Part shown: positions 42,629 to 50,947 of the stretch, piece by piece
How the letters are laid out: every line of letters begins with the position of its first letter
How positions within the stretch are numbered: the first letter of the stretch is position 1
Assembly (NCBI RefSeq): GCF_000317515.1
Contig: NC_019738.1
Span: forward strand, 2,407,224 to 2,471,223
Length of the DNA: 64,000 nucleotides
Direction: 5' to 3'
From: Allocoleopsis franciscana PCC 7113
GTDB taxonomy: Bacteria; Cyanobacteriota; Cyanobacteriia; Cyanobacteriales; Coleofasciculaceae
Position numbers and translations under genes: made by a program
The notes under the pieces: model-generated
What the model was told of the DNA's origin: nothing
Seen by the model: only the letters and a program-made list of their open reading frames with translations
Database searches by the model: none

Positions 42629-44080
42629 TTACAGCAAGGCTTTTAAAAGAGCCTGTAATTTAAGTTGAATTTCTGCGAATTCTTTGTTAGGGTCGGAACC
42701 GGCGACGATACCCGCACCCGCGTATAGTCTGGCGCGATAGGCATTGGCAAACAGTCTGGCTGGTTTTTCGCTTTCAATTAAAGCCGAACGGATGCCAACA
42801 ATAAATTCACAATTCCCTTGATAATCCACCCAGCCTAAAGGTGCTGCATAGAGAGTGCGATCAAAAGTTTCGTAGCGGCGAATTTGTTCTTGAGCCATCT
42901 TAGTGGGAACCCCAGCGACGGCTGGAGTGGGATGCAGTTGGGCAACGATTTCTAAGGGATGAATATCTCCCAATAGTTGAGCTTGAATCGGCGTCCACAA
43001 ATGTTGAATATTGGAAAGTTTGAGGAGTTGGGGGGTGGGTAACATTTGGGGAATCAAACCCAAGTCGGATAGCTGTTCGACAATAAAATTAATCACAAAT
43101 TGATGTTCCCGCCGCTCTTTCTCACTACTGAGTAATTGATAAGCAAAAGCCCCATCCTCTGTGCTTGTCTTGCCTCGTGGTGCAGAACCCGCCAAGGCAT
43201 CGACTTCTATCTGATGTTGGCGAATACTAATGAGTCGTTCGGGACTTGCCCCAATAAAGTTTTGTCCTTTCCCGTTACTACTGGAAAAGATGTAACAATC
43301 GGGATGACGTTTACGTAAGGTATCCAAAGAATCAACTAAATTAAAAGGCTTTGGGGAGAGGACATCAATGGCGCTTGCCAGCACAATTTTTCTCAATTGA
43401 TTCGCTCGGATCGATTCTAATGCAGACAAGACGGATGATTTGAAGCGCTCTGCATTTTTAGGGGCTTGCTTAATTATTTTATGGGGAGCAATCTCAAAAA
43501 CATTTGAAACTCTGCGTTCGTACCAGCTAATTCGTCTGAGCTGGTTACATAAGCGCTCTACTAGTAATTGCAGATTGGTCTGAGGATTGATTTCAACGTT
43601 GGCAACCACAACACAGCTACCCTGAACACAAGAAATTTGCCAGCGAGGTAAGAAAATTGTCGCGGCTGGGAAGGGAGAGTGAACGGCCTGCTTCTTGTCA
43701 AAAAAGGTGAAACTACAAAAGAAATGGGGACCAGAAAAGGGTAGGTTAAGGTTGCCACCGGGGAGGAGATTATCCAGTGTTGTTTGGATAAATTCTTGTG
43801 CTTTTTGGAAACGATTTGTCCCTTCAGTTTTCAGGCAAAGAGTAGCATCAATGGCTGCGATCGCTTCTCGTTGACTGGCTTTCTCAAAATACACTTGTAA
43901 TTGGTCAGGTTTAGCGATCGCTTGAAGCACCGCTAGTGGATCGAGGACTTCAATTTCTTCAGAGATACTCACAATCTGGGGACAACCTTTGACCAGGGAC
44001 TGCTGTTTTCCCGTCAAGAGAAGTTGATGCAGCTCTTTGCGGTCTTGAAAGAGATTGGTGCGATAGGGGGTGACTGGCAT
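42629..44080 (-). CDS. menF: Isochorismate synthase MenF
   Basis: The 483-residue enzyme converts chorismate to isochorismate, the first step towards phylloquinone. The chorismate-binding domain shows SSVLSALESIRANQLRKIVL, FIGASPERLIS, DALAGSAPRG, HLWTPIQAQL, HPTPAVAGVP and the final Mg-binding region ARLYAGAGIVAGSDPNKEFAEI. The N-terminal third is the more variable family extension. It is divergent from menA, with 425 bases between, and ends 77 bases from the NRPS thioesterase end, convergently. Confidence 0.95.
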   Translation of the reverse strand: MPVTPYRTNLFQDRKELHQLLLTGKQQSLVKGCPQIVSISEEIEVLDPLAVLQAIAKPDQLQVYFEKASQREAIAAIDATLCLKTEGTNRFQKAQEFIQTTLDNLLPGGNLNLPFSGPHFFCSFTFFDKKQAVHSPFPAATIFLPRWQISCVQGSCVVVANVEINPQTNLQLLVERLCNQLRRISWYERRVSNVFEIAPHKIIKQAPKNAERFKSSVLSALESIRANQLRKIVLASAIDVLSPKPFNLVDSLDTLRKRHPDCYIFSSSNGKGQNFIGASPERLISIRQHQIEVDALAGSAPRGKTSTEDGAFAYQLLSSEKERREHQFVINFIVEQLSDLGLIPQMLPTPQLLKLSNIQHLWTPIQAQLLGDIHPLEIVAQLHPTPAVAGVPTKMAQEQIRRYETFDRTLYAAPLGWVDYQGNCEFIVGIRSALIESEKPARLFANAYRARLYAGAGIVAGSDPNKEFAEIQLKLQALLKALL

Positions 44081-44505
44081 AGAAGCTTCAGATAGTAAAG
44101 TTTTTTGAAGTTCTGTTCTAAAGTCTCATTAACAATGGTGGGATGTCTAAAGGGAGATACTTGCTCCTTACCTAACCCCTAGTGTCCATTGACACTTATT
44201 TAGACTCGACCGCCACCCAGTCATCCGAAAGCGGCTGAGTGGCTGAAGGCTCTACCGACAGCACAGATGAGCAGTTCTGTAATGCCGACTTACTTATCGT
44301 ATCGAAGAAAGGTTCACTTACTCGTTGATACTGGATGATACTAACTGTTGCCCGTCGCACGGGTATGGTGCGATGGATTCTCAATGCCATATCAGGGTGG
44401 GAGGAAGTAACGGACTTGACAGACTTCTGATCTGACGTTAATCCTTACAAAGAACGTTAAAAATTGTAGCAAGTTTTTTTTAATTCAGTTTATTCATTCG
44501 GTCTG
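44081..44505. other. Divergent menF/menA promoter region
   Basis: The 425-base gap has no convincing gene; a 64-codon minus-strand frame at 44196-44390 lacks conserved character and a ribosome site. A small hairpin GTGTC-CATT-GACAC lies at 44182-44195. A T-rich run (TTTTTTTTAATTC, 44474-44486) precedes menA. Confidence 0.45.
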
Positions 44506-45411
44506 ATGACTACAAGTCTGGTTGAACAGTCAAACAGTAAATTATGGCTAGCGGCTATCAAGCCACCCATGTACACCGTTGCGATCATCCCGATTTGGGT
44601 AGGAACGGCTGTGGCTTATGCCGAAACTCGAAACATTAATGGGGCAATTTTTTCCACCTTTTTAATGTCAGCGATTTTGATTATTGCTTGGCTCAATTGC
44701 AGCAATGATGTATTTGATGCGGAAACGGGGATTGATAAAAATAAAGCCCATTCTTTGGTGAATTTAACGGGAAACAAGCCGCTCATTTTTGCATTGAGTA
44801 ATTTATTTTTAGCCGTTGGTATCCTGGGCATTGTGGCGATCGCGTGGTGGCAGCGAGATTTAACTGTCATTGGCCTGATTTTTCTGTGTTGTGCGTTAGG
44901 GTACACCTACCAAGGGCCACCCTTTCGCTTCGGTTACCAGGGGTTAGGGGAAATTATTTGTTTTGTCACCTTTGGCCCCATGGCAGTGGCAGCAGCTTAC
45001 TACTCCCAGACGCAAAGTTGGTCAATCAACTGTTTTGCGGCGTCGATTGTTGTGGGTATTGCGACGAGTATCATTTTATTTTGCTCCCATTTTCATCAGG
45101 TAGAAGATGACATTGCCGCCGGAAAGCGATCGCCAATTGTCCGTTTGGGTACAAAACGCGGTTCTCAAGTTTTATGGGTGTTTAGTGTTAGCGTCTATGC
45201 TTTGACGGGTTTGTTTGTCCTGTTGGGGCATTTCCCGATTTGGACGTTATTCGTATTTGCCAGTTTACCCGTTGCCCTGAAGTTATGTTGGCATGTCCAT
45301 CAGCATCACGACCAACCGGAGAAGGTGAGTAATTCTAAATTTATTGCAGTAGGTATGCATTTTTGGAGTGGTTTGCTGTTGAGTTTAGGGTTTGTATTGA
45401 CAAGTGGTTAA
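44506..45411 (+). CDS. menA: MenA, 2-carboxy-1,4-naphthoquinone phytyltransferase
   Basis: The 301-residue UbiA-family membrane prenyltransferase attaches the phytyl chain to 1,4-dihydroxy-2-naphthoate. The first Asp-rich motif is NCSNDVFDAETGIDKNKA; the second region is HFHQVEDDIAAGKRSPIVRLG. About nine membrane helices. LGYTYQGPPFRFGYQGLGE is typical of the cyanobacterial/plastid MenA type. It acts in the thylakoid or cytoplasmic membrane and precedes menC by 79 bases on the same strand, so menA-menC-menE is likely one operon. Confidence 0.95.
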   Translation: MTTSLVEQSNSKLWLAAIKPPMYTVAIIPIWVGTAVAYAETRNINGAIFSTFLMSAILIIAWLNCSNDVFDAETGIDKNKAHSLVNLTGNKPLIFALSNLFLAVGILGIVAIAWWQRDLTVIGLIFLCCALGYTYQGPPFRFGYQGLGEIICFVTFGPMAVAAAYYSQTQSWSINCFAASIVVGIATSIILFCSHFHQVEDDIAAGKRSPIVRLGTKRGSQVLWVFSVSVYALTGLFVLLGHFPIWTLFVFASLPVALKLCWHVHQHHDQPEKVSNSKFIAVGMHFWSGLLLSLGFVLTSG

Positions 45412-45490
45412 TTCAGTGTTTTTGGCTGTTGATAAGGCAACTTATTCTATTTTTAACTAACCACAGAGGCGCGGAGAACTCAGAGGAGAA

Positions 45491-46474
45491 ATGAAAGTAG
45501 AGAGAAAGTCAAGTGAGATGCTTTATCAGTTTGACTTTCGCCCTTACCAACGTCCTTTTAATCGTGCACTTTCTACCCATCACGGACAGTGGAATGTGCG
45601 CGAGGGAATTATTCTGCGCCTCACCCATGAAACTGGGCGAATCGGTTGGGGTGAGATTGCTCCAATTCCCTGGTTTGGTTCTGAAACTTTGAAACAAGCC
45701 TGGGATTTTTGTCAACAATTACCAGCGAAAATTACAGTAACCGATATTTTTTCCATCCCGCCTGAACTGCCGGCTTGTCAATTTGGCTTTGAGTCGGCGT
45801 GTGTATGGGGGGATGGAGAGAATATTCCCACTACCAAATCTCAACTCCCCTTCAGCCATCTTTTGCCCAGTGGGGAGACGGTGTTACAGTTATGGCAAAT
45901 TCCTTGGCATCAGGGAAGTCGAACCTTTAAATGGAAAATTGGCGTTGCCTCCATTGAGGAAGAACTGAAAGTATTTCGTCAGTTAATTCAATCGCTACCG
46001 ACATCGGCAAAGTTACGCTTGGATGCTAATGGGGGACTCACTCAAAAAGAAGCACATCAGTGGTTGAGGGTAACGGATTCGGCGAGAATCGTTGAGTTTC
46101 TGGAACAACCTTTACCTCCTGCACAATTCGACACGATGTTGGAGATGAGTACTCAATATTCGACACCGATTGCTTTAGATGAATCGGTGGCAACCCTTAA
46201 CCAATTGGAAGATTGTTACCAGAGAGGATGGCGGGGGATTTATATTATTAAGGCGGCGATCGCAGGTTCTCCCAGACGCCTACGCCAATTCTGCCAACAA
46301 CACGAAATTGATGTGGTTTTTTCATCGGTTTTGGAAAGTGCGATCGCCAGACAATCCGCCCTCCAACTAGCGGCTGAACTCTCGAACCCCAAGCGTGCGG
46401 TCGGTTTTGGGGTGAATCACTGGTTCAACGAAGACGATGAAACCTGGCTGAAGCATCTATGGAACAACCTTTAG
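45491..46474 (+). CDS. menC: MenC, o-succinylbenzoate synthase
   Basis: The 327-residue enolase-superfamily enzyme dehydrates SHCHC to o-succinylbenzoate. Catalytic pieces are in order: FKWKIGV (K-x-K), LRLDANGG (Asp), VEFLEQPLPP (Glu), IALDESVA (Asp) and IIKAAIAGSPRRL (Lys). The start at 45491 directly follows GAGGAGAA, close for a ribosome site; ATG 45521 is an alternative. The end overlaps menE by 16 bases. Confidence 0.93.
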   Translation: MKVERKSSEMLYQFDFRPYQRPFNRALSTHHGQWNVREGIILRLTHETGRIGWGEIAPIPWFGSETLKQAWDFCQQLPAKITVTDIFSIPPELPACQFGFESACVWGDGENIPTTKSQLPFSHLLPSGETVLQLWQIPWHQGSRTFKWKIGVASIEEELKVFRQLIQSLPTSAKLRLDANGGLTQKEAHQWLRVTDSARIVEFLEQPLPPAQFDTMLEMSTQYSTPIALDESVATLNQLEDCYQRGWRGIYIIKAAIAGSPRRLRQFCQQHEIDVVFSSVLESAIARQSALQLAAELSNPKRAVGFGVNHWFNEDDETWLKHLWNNL

Positions 46475-47859
46475 GGTATCTCAAACAACGTATTAATGAC
46501 GATTGGCTGATTGATCATGACAGCCACCTATTGAACACCATCACTGAAGAATTCTTCCAGCAATTAACTCAATTCTCGAAGGGAGGAATCCCACCCAAAC
46601 TCCTGATAGCCGAACAAAATCCCCTGCGATTTCTTGCCGCTTTCCTCGCTGCGGTTGCGGCAAAGTGTCCCGTTTTTTTATGCAATCCCAACTGGGTACA
46701 ACAGGAATGGCAACAAGTATTTGAAAGGGTTCAACCCGATTTAATTTTCGGACAACCCATGAAATTACCCATTACCCATTACCCATTACCCATTACCCAT
46801 TACCCATCTCCCAATCACATCATGATTCCCACCGGAGGTTCCTCTGGAAAAGTCCGCTTTGCCGTTCACACTTGGGAAACGTTGATGGCATCGGTACAGG
46901 GATTTCACCAATATTTTGGCAACAATTGTGTGAATTCATTCTGTGTCTTGCCGTTATATCATGTCAGCGGATTGATGCAATTTTTGCGTTCATTAACGAC
47001 AGGTGGACAGCTAATTATTACATCTTTCAAACAGGTGGAAGCGGGTGAGAATTTTAAGATTAATCCTACTGAATTTTTCATCTCTTTAGTCCCAACCCAG
47101 CTACAACGTTGTCTGCAAAGTCCTGCGTTAACCGATTGGTTATCTCGTTTCCAAACAGTTCTTTTAGGGGGTGCACCCGCTTGGGATTCACTGTTAGAAC
47201 AGGCAAGACAATACAACATTCCTTTAGCCCCCACCTATGGGATGACAGAAACAGCCTCTCAAGTGGTTACGCTGAAGCCCAAAGATTTTCTCACGGGTAA
47301 CAATAGTTGTGGTCAAGTTTTGCCTCATGCCAAGGTTACCATTCGCAGTTCTACTGATGAAAGATTGGGAAGCAACCAAATTGGGATGATTTCCATTCAA
47401 TCCAAATCTCTATCCTTAGGTTATTATCCCATCAGGATGAGTGAGAAATGGGGACAGGTAAAGAATCTTTCAAATCTCAATTCGGATGATTTAGGATTTT
47501 TTGACGACCAGGGTTATTTACATATCGTCGGACGTAGTAGCCGTAAAATTATTACGGGCGGCGAAAATGTCTTCCCGGCTGAAGTGGAAGCCGCTATTCA
47601 ATCGACACAATTAGTCAATGATGTTTGCGTAACGGCTATCCCCGATTTACATTGGGGTGAAGCGGTTACCGCTGTGTATGTTCCTCGCTCAGAAACAATT
47701 TCTACAACCTTGTTGCAAGCCACACTGAAAGATAAATTAAGTAAGTACAAGCAACCTAAACATTGGGTTCCCGTTGCCAGTATACCTCGCAATACTCAGG
47801 GGAAAGTAGACTACGAGCAACTTCAAAATTTAGTTATGACCTATCCGGTTTTTGAGTAA
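46459..47859 (+). CDS. menE: MenE, o-succinylbenzoate-CoA ligase
   Basis: The 466-residue AMP-forming ligase makes OSB-CoA. It shows the P-loop-like IPTGGSSGKVRFAVHTW, YGMTETASQ, the ISSLGYY region, IVGRSSRKIITGGENVFPAEVE and the final Lys segment PRNTQGKVDYEQL. Residues ~103-116 (ITHYPLPITHYP type) are encoded by six ATTACCC heptamers just before the P-loop and are not part of the family. The start overlaps the menC end; its 3' end overlaps the convergent cyclase gene by 30 bases. Confidence 0.94.
   Translation: MEQPLGYLKQRINDDWLIDHDSHLLNTITEEFFQQLTQFSKGGIPPKLLIAEQNPLRFLAAFLAAVAAKCPVFLCNPNWVQQEWQQVFERVQPDLIFGQPMKLPITHYPLPITHYPSPNHIMIPTGGSSGKVRFAVHTWETLMASVQGFHQYFGNNCVNSFCVLPLYHVSGLMQFLRSLTTGGQLIITSFKQVEAGENFKINPTEFFISLVPTQLQRCLQSPALTDWLSRFQTVLLGGAPAWDSLLEQARQYNIPLAPTYGMTETASQVVTLKPKDFLTGNNSCGQVLPHAKVTIRSSTDERLGSNQIGMISIQSKSLSLGYYPIRMSEKWGQVKNLSNLNSDDLGFFDDQGYLHIVGRSSRKIITGGENVFPAEVEAAIQSTQLVNDVCVTAIPDLHWGEAVTAVYVPRSETISTTLLQATLKDKLSKYKQPKHWVPVASIPRNTQGKVDYEQLQNLVMTYPVFE
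46764..46805 (+). repeat. ATTACCC heptamer array inside menE (6 copies)
   Basis: Six perfect ATTACCC units (42 bases, 14 codons, exactly two turns of the period-7 peptide ITHYPLP), followed by ATCTCCC. Same unit as in menD and the hybrid kinase, with coding polarity here giving the same peptide. Confidence 0.9.
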
Positions 47860-49575
47860 ATACGTGGTCATCTCTCCCTTCCCTTTCACATCAATAGTGC
47901 CTCGTTCTTCAAATAAATATTTATCCTTTAATCGCTCATAAGTAGCACTAGAAACCTGAATAGCGCCTGGGATACCGTGAGATTCCATACGACTAGCTAT
48001 ATTCACCGTATCGCCCCAAAGGTCGTAAATAAATTTTTTCAGACCAATTACCCCAGCGACAACAGGCCCCGTATTAATGCCAATTCGCATACTGAATGAT
48101 TGACCTCTTTCCGCATTAAATTCCTGAATTTGTTGTTGCATATCTAAGGCAAATTCTGCAACCGCCTCCGCATGATCGGGGCGAATCAAGGGCAAGCCAC
48201 CGACAACCATGTAAGAATCGCCAATGGTCTTGATTTTTTCTAAACCATATCGTTCTAACAAGCGATCGAATCTAGAGAAAATTTCATTCAGCATACTCAC
48301 GAGTTCTGTCGGTGATATGTGACTGGACAGATTCGTGAAATTAACGATATCGGCAAATAAAACAGTGGCTTCCTCAAAACTATCGGCAATCGTATCCTGA
48401 TTGTGTCCCAAACGCTGGGCAATCGATGGGGGTAAAATATTCAGCAGCAGACGCTCCGCTCTTTCCCGTTCGGCTACGACTTTTTGGGTGGAGGATTCCA
48501 AGGCATTCAACATAGAATTAATGGTGTTTCCCAGCGTCGTTAATTCATCCTTACCCGTCACGAATACACGCAGCGATAGGTCAGTACTGGTGCCGATTTG
48601 TTCCACATTGGCGCTGAGATTTGCCAACCGAGACAGTACCATTTTTTCTAACAGGAATAAAGCGACGACACTAAAGATAATACCCACGCCGAGAAGGGAA
48701 AAAATCAGATAACGCAGGCTTACTTGTCCTTGTTGGTAAATTTCTCTGGGCATCTCTGCCCGCACCAATAAAGCAGGCTTTTTATTAATATCTCGGAGTA
48801 GGGTGTAGCCGGCGATCGCCTCATCACTAAGGGGTCGGATAATGATGGGTATTTGTTGATTGTTCAGTTGTGAGGCTTGAGTCTTCGGGGAAGAGTCGAG
48901 AAGGGCAGAACGCGCTGCTTGAAAATCAGGTGGCAACTGAGTATCATTGACTCGGTATACCCTCAAAGATAATTGAGTCCGTTTAGCTAATTCTTCGATT
49001 CTCTTGTCGTTGAGGTAGCTTCCCATAATTAGGGAACCGCGAATCGAACCCGTGCCCTGGCTATTAAGAATGGGATGGGAGGCAATCATCAAAAAACCTT
49101 CGGGCAGAAGCACAATACCTGTAATATTGCTCCCTGGATTTGAGTGCTTTAATAACAAGCTATTGGGAGTTAGGTATTTTTGCAAGCTATCTGAAATAGG
49201 AGTTTCTTTCTTCTGTTCTAGATTGAAACCTTTGCCGACAACCTGTTTTCCTTGGTTGTTAAACAAGAGAACCATGTTGAGTCGAAGGCGGACAAAATTT
49301 TCATCTAAAAAATTGGCTTGAACAAAGTCCTGATTTAACTGATTAATAAAGGCATAGGTATCATCCCACTTTGCATAATCCGCTGCGGTGGTGTTTAAGG
49401 TTTCAACTTCATCGAAAAAAGCCTCCTGTACCCGTCGCACATTCTGGCGAACGTTTCGTTCCTCTAGTTCCGCAAAACTAGCCCCAAAGATGGTGGATAA
49501 GCTAGCGTAAAGGACTCCAATTAAACCCGCAAGAGTCAGACCAATCAGTAGCAGCGTTTTCTGGCGTAGGTTCAT
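47830..49575 (-). CDS. CHASE4-HAMP class III adenylate cyclase
   Basis: The 581-residue protein has TM1 (7-30), a periplasmic CHASE4-type sensor (~45-280, with DYAKWDDTYAFI), TM2 (~287-310), HAMP (~312-365), and the cyclase catalytic domain (~400-575). Metal-binding D409 (FADIVNFT) and D453 (KTIGDSYM) are present. The adenine-selecting pair K449 and D518 (YDLWGDTVN) and transition-state N525 and R529 are all in place, so ATP is the predicted substrate. It produces cAMP in response to an external signal. The final 30 bases overlap the menE end tail-to-tail. Confidence 0.93.
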   Translation of the reverse strand: MNLRQKTLLLIGLTLAGLIGVLYASLSTIFGASFAELEERNVRQNVRRVQEAFFDEVETLNTTAADYAKWDDTYAFINQLNQDFVQANFLDENFVRLRLNMVLLFNNQGKQVVGKGFNLEQKKETPISDSLQKYLTPNSLLLKHSNPGSNITGIVLLPEGFLMIASHPILNSQGTGSIRGSLIMGSYLNDKRIEELAKRTQLSLRVYRVNDTQLPPDFQAARSALLDSSPKTQASQLNNQQIPIIIRPLSDEAIAGYTLLRDINKKPALLVRAEMPREIYQQGQVSLRYLIFSLLGVGIIFSVVALFLLEKMVLSRLANLSANVEQIGTSTDLSLRVFVTGKDELTTLGNTINSMLNALESSTQKVVAERERAERLLLNILPPSIAQRLGHNQDTIADSFEEATVLFADIVNFTNLSSHISPTELVSMLNEIFSRFDRLLERYGLEKIKTIGDSYMVVGGLPLIRPDHAEAVAEFALDMQQQIQEFNAERGQSFSMRIGINTGPVVAGVIGLKKFIYDLWGDTVNIASRMESHGIPGAIQVSSATYERLKDKYLFEERGTIDVKGKGEMTTYLLKNRIGHN

Positions 49576-49832
49576 AGTCAGGCGCTATCCCACAAATAGG
49601 TAGCGAGGTAGGAATATCAGCCATCTGGTAGATGACTATCGCGATTATGACCTATAAAGCCACTTTATTGATGTTCATATTCTGCATCTAACGAAACCAT
49701 CTGGACAGAATTTCTAGGATGGGGGAAAGAAAAAACATCTTGTGCAAAAGTCAAATTCCCCCCTCAATCCCTCTGAATATGAGGGAAAACATCTTAAGTC
49801 AGGGTATGGTAAGTCTATTCTCACAGAAGGCT

Positions 49833-50939
49833 ATGGCACTCAAAACTCTTATTCCACTCCTCCTTTTGGTCTTTGTCCCGATTTCACTGGTAGCTGAGCG
49901 ATTGCAGTGGGGCGAAGAAGCTGTTTTTCTAACCTCCGTACTCGCCATCATTCCTCTCTCGATTTGGCTGTCTACGGCAACCGAAAAGGTGGCGGTGGTT
50001 ACGGGGCCGTCGGTGGGAGGCTTAGTGAATGCGCTATTTGGCAACGCAACAGCACTGATTATTGCCCTCATGGCGTTGCGTCAAGGACTCGTGGATATTG
50101 TGGAAGCGAGTATCACCGGTAGTATCCTGAGTGCGCTGCTTTTGTTGTTAGGTTTAGCGATGCTTGCTGGGGGTTTGCGCTACAAAGAGCAGGAGTTTAA
50201 GCCGATTTTGGCAAAGGTGAATGGTTCATCCATGACACTGGCAGCGATCGCCATTGCCCTGCCGACGATGGTGATTGATACCTCCAATATTGTTGATGCG
50301 ACAGCGATTCGCAATCTCTCCCTCGTGGTTTCGGGGATACTCATTGTTGTCTATGGCTTGACGCTGCTATTTTCCCTCAAAACTCACAGCTACCTCTACG
50401 ATGTCGGATTATCTGAAGAAGAGATGGAGGAGAATGCCACTTTTCCCGAATCAGAATCCTCACAAAACAAGAGTCGCTTTAAATTATGGCTGTGGATTGT
50501 TGTTCTGCTAGCTTCCACGATTGCTGTTGCTTTTGAATCCGAAATGTTTGTCGGTGTGATCGAATCTCAAACCCAGCGTTTTGGACTGACTCCTTTGTTT
50601 ACCGGTGTGATTTTGCTGCCGTTGATTAGTGATGTGGCAGGGTATGTCATCGTCGTGAGGTTGGCGCTGAAAAATCAAATGGATTTAACCGTTTCGACGG
50701 CAACGGGTGATAGTTTACTGGTGGCTTTATTTGTTGCTCCGGTATTAATTTTTGTGGGTCAAGCGATGGGTCAACCGATTGACCTTAACTTCAATACCTT
50801 TGAAGTCATTGCTTTAGCGATCGCTGTGATGGTAACAAATATTATCTGTTTTGGTGGACGATCAAACTGGTTAGATGGCACTCTTTTGTTGGCAACTTAC
50901 CTGATTCTGGGAGTGGCTTTTTACTATCATCCCGCTTAA
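49833..50939 (+). CDS. CaCA/CAX-family membrane protein lacking both catalytic glutamates
   Basis: From ATG 49833 (AAGG upstream) the protein has 368 residues and about eleven membrane helices. It follows the Ca2+/H+ antiporter pattern: alpha-1 ALFGNATALIIALMALRQGL and alpha-2 PLISDVAGYVIVVRLALKNQ, with DSLLVALFVAPVLIFVG after it. Active antiporters have GNAxE and GNAAE; here E is A74 and G270, and the second GN is SD. The acidic inter-half loop (LSEEEMEENATFPESESS) is kept. It may be a non-antiporter paralogue, a channel, or transport a different ion. The frame is open from 49719. Confidence 0.8.
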   Translation: MALKTLIPLLLLVFVPISLVAERLQWGEEAVFLTSVLAIIPLSIWLSTATEKVAVVTGPSVGGLVNALFGNATALIIALMALRQGLVDIVEASITGSILSALLLLLGLAMLAGGLRYKEQEFKPILAKVNGSSMTLAAIAIALPTMVIDTSNIVDATAIRNLSLVVSGILIVVYGLTLLFSLKTHSYLYDVGLSEEEMEENATFPESESSQNKSRFKLWLWIVVLLASTIAVAFESEMFVGVIESQTQRFGLTPLFTGVILLPLISDVAGYVIVVRLALKNQMDLTVSTATGDSLLVALFVAPVLIFVGQAMGQPIDLNFNTFEVIALAIAVMVTNIICFGGRSNWLDGTLLLATYLILGVAFYYHPA

Positions 50940-50947
50940 AGTTGAAA

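Noticed and set aside
44196..44390. A 64-codon minus-strand frame between menF and menA
   Set aside because: No ribosome site, no recognisable motif, and it lies in the expected divergent promoter region.
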